From: Pavlovales sp. CCMP2436 | Lineage: Eukaryota; Haptophyta; Pavlovophyceae; Pavlovales | Direction: 5' to 3' | NCBI GenBank assembly: GCA_026770615.1 | Contig: MU631328.1 | Span: forward strand, 460,609 to 475,620 | DNA length: 15,012 nucleotides | In this document: piece by piece, positions 14,771 to 15,012 of the stretch | How the letters are laid out: every line of letters begins with the position of its first letter | Numbering within the stretch: position 1 is the stretch's first letter | The notes under the pieces: generated by a model | Database searches by the model: none | What the model saw: the letters and a program-made list of their open reading frames with translations, nothing else | Told to the model about the DNA's origin: nothing | Position numbers and translations under genes: made by a program

Positions 14771-15012
14771 CAGTACAGTCAGTATGAAATTGTGGGTGCT
14801 CTGCTAGCCTTACTTCCTGCTGCGGCCCGTGGGCCCGCTGGTTTGGGTGGTGAGGGGTTAGTCCTTGCATTAGGTGCCCCGGGAGTTATTACAACTAGGC
14901 CAGTGCCGATACCGCCTCTCTTTGGTGGGGGGCTGGTCGGGCTTGCCTGACTGACTAGGGAACCCTGCAGTACCACTTTTCCTATCGTGTTGTCCCTATG
15001 TGGCAAGCATGT
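14771..15012. other. Unresolved sequence at right edge
   Basis: Less GC-rich than the genes. Both strands have open frames of 70-80 codons reading Gly/Pro/Ala-rich peptides (plus: PIPPLFGGGLVGLA; minus: GGIGTGLVVITPGAPNA) but neither has a recognisable domain, and the plus frame begins inside the MITE. I cannot tell whether this is coding. Confidence 0.3.

Overview
The window is nuclear DNA of a eukaryote, most likely a unicellular alga with a secondary plastid; a haptophyte is my best guess (inference). The reasons are very GC-rich, intron-poor genes sitting in AT-richer repeat-laden spacers, two apparent GC-AG introns, two short proteins with ER-type signal peptides (one also carrying a conserved-looking soluble domain of the kind seen in plastid proteins), and FAR1/MULE-type transposon sequence. 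No bacterial operon structure, rRNA or tRNA was seen.

Layout. (1) 1-1912, minus: most of a MULE/FAR1-like transposase in three exons, running off the left edge and broken by one in-frame TAG. (2) 2157-2869, plus: a two-exon gene for a ~200-aa secreted or plastid-type protein. (3) 2870-8573: a repeat-dominated block. It begins with an inverted and direct repeat family (2903-3715), then a 4.5-kb structure (4103-8573) whose two ends are 360-bp inverted repeats differing at only two positions, each ending in a foldback element. Its core holds an Ala-rich ORF (minus), an ORF with a signal peptide whose end runs into the right repeat arm, a 70-bp hairpin MITE with a perfect 8-bp target-site duplication, and a ~286-bp near-perfect palindrome. 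(4) 8874-11781: two well-identified housekeeping genes in divergent orientation, cyclase-associated protein (CAP, minus) and cyclin H (plus), sharing a ~285-bp intergenic promoter region. (5) 11782-12616: spacer with another half copy of the palindromic repeat and an unassigned 44-codon exon-like fragment. (6) 12617-13975, minus: a two-exon drug/metabolite-transporter-superfamily (triose-phosphate/nucleotide-sugar type) transporter. (7) 13976-15012: spacer with a 70-bp hairpin related to the palindrome family and a 303-bp MITE flanked by TA.

The genes do not form a pathway. CAP acts on actin, cyclin H on CDK7/TFIIH and the transporter on endomembrane or plastid sugar traffic. The notable theme is repeat biology: several unrelated short inverted-repeat elements in several copies, and introns that are each built largely of one simple-sequence repeat, (ATT/ATC)n, CCCTNACC-like, (CA)n, (CCTG)n and (GAA)n.
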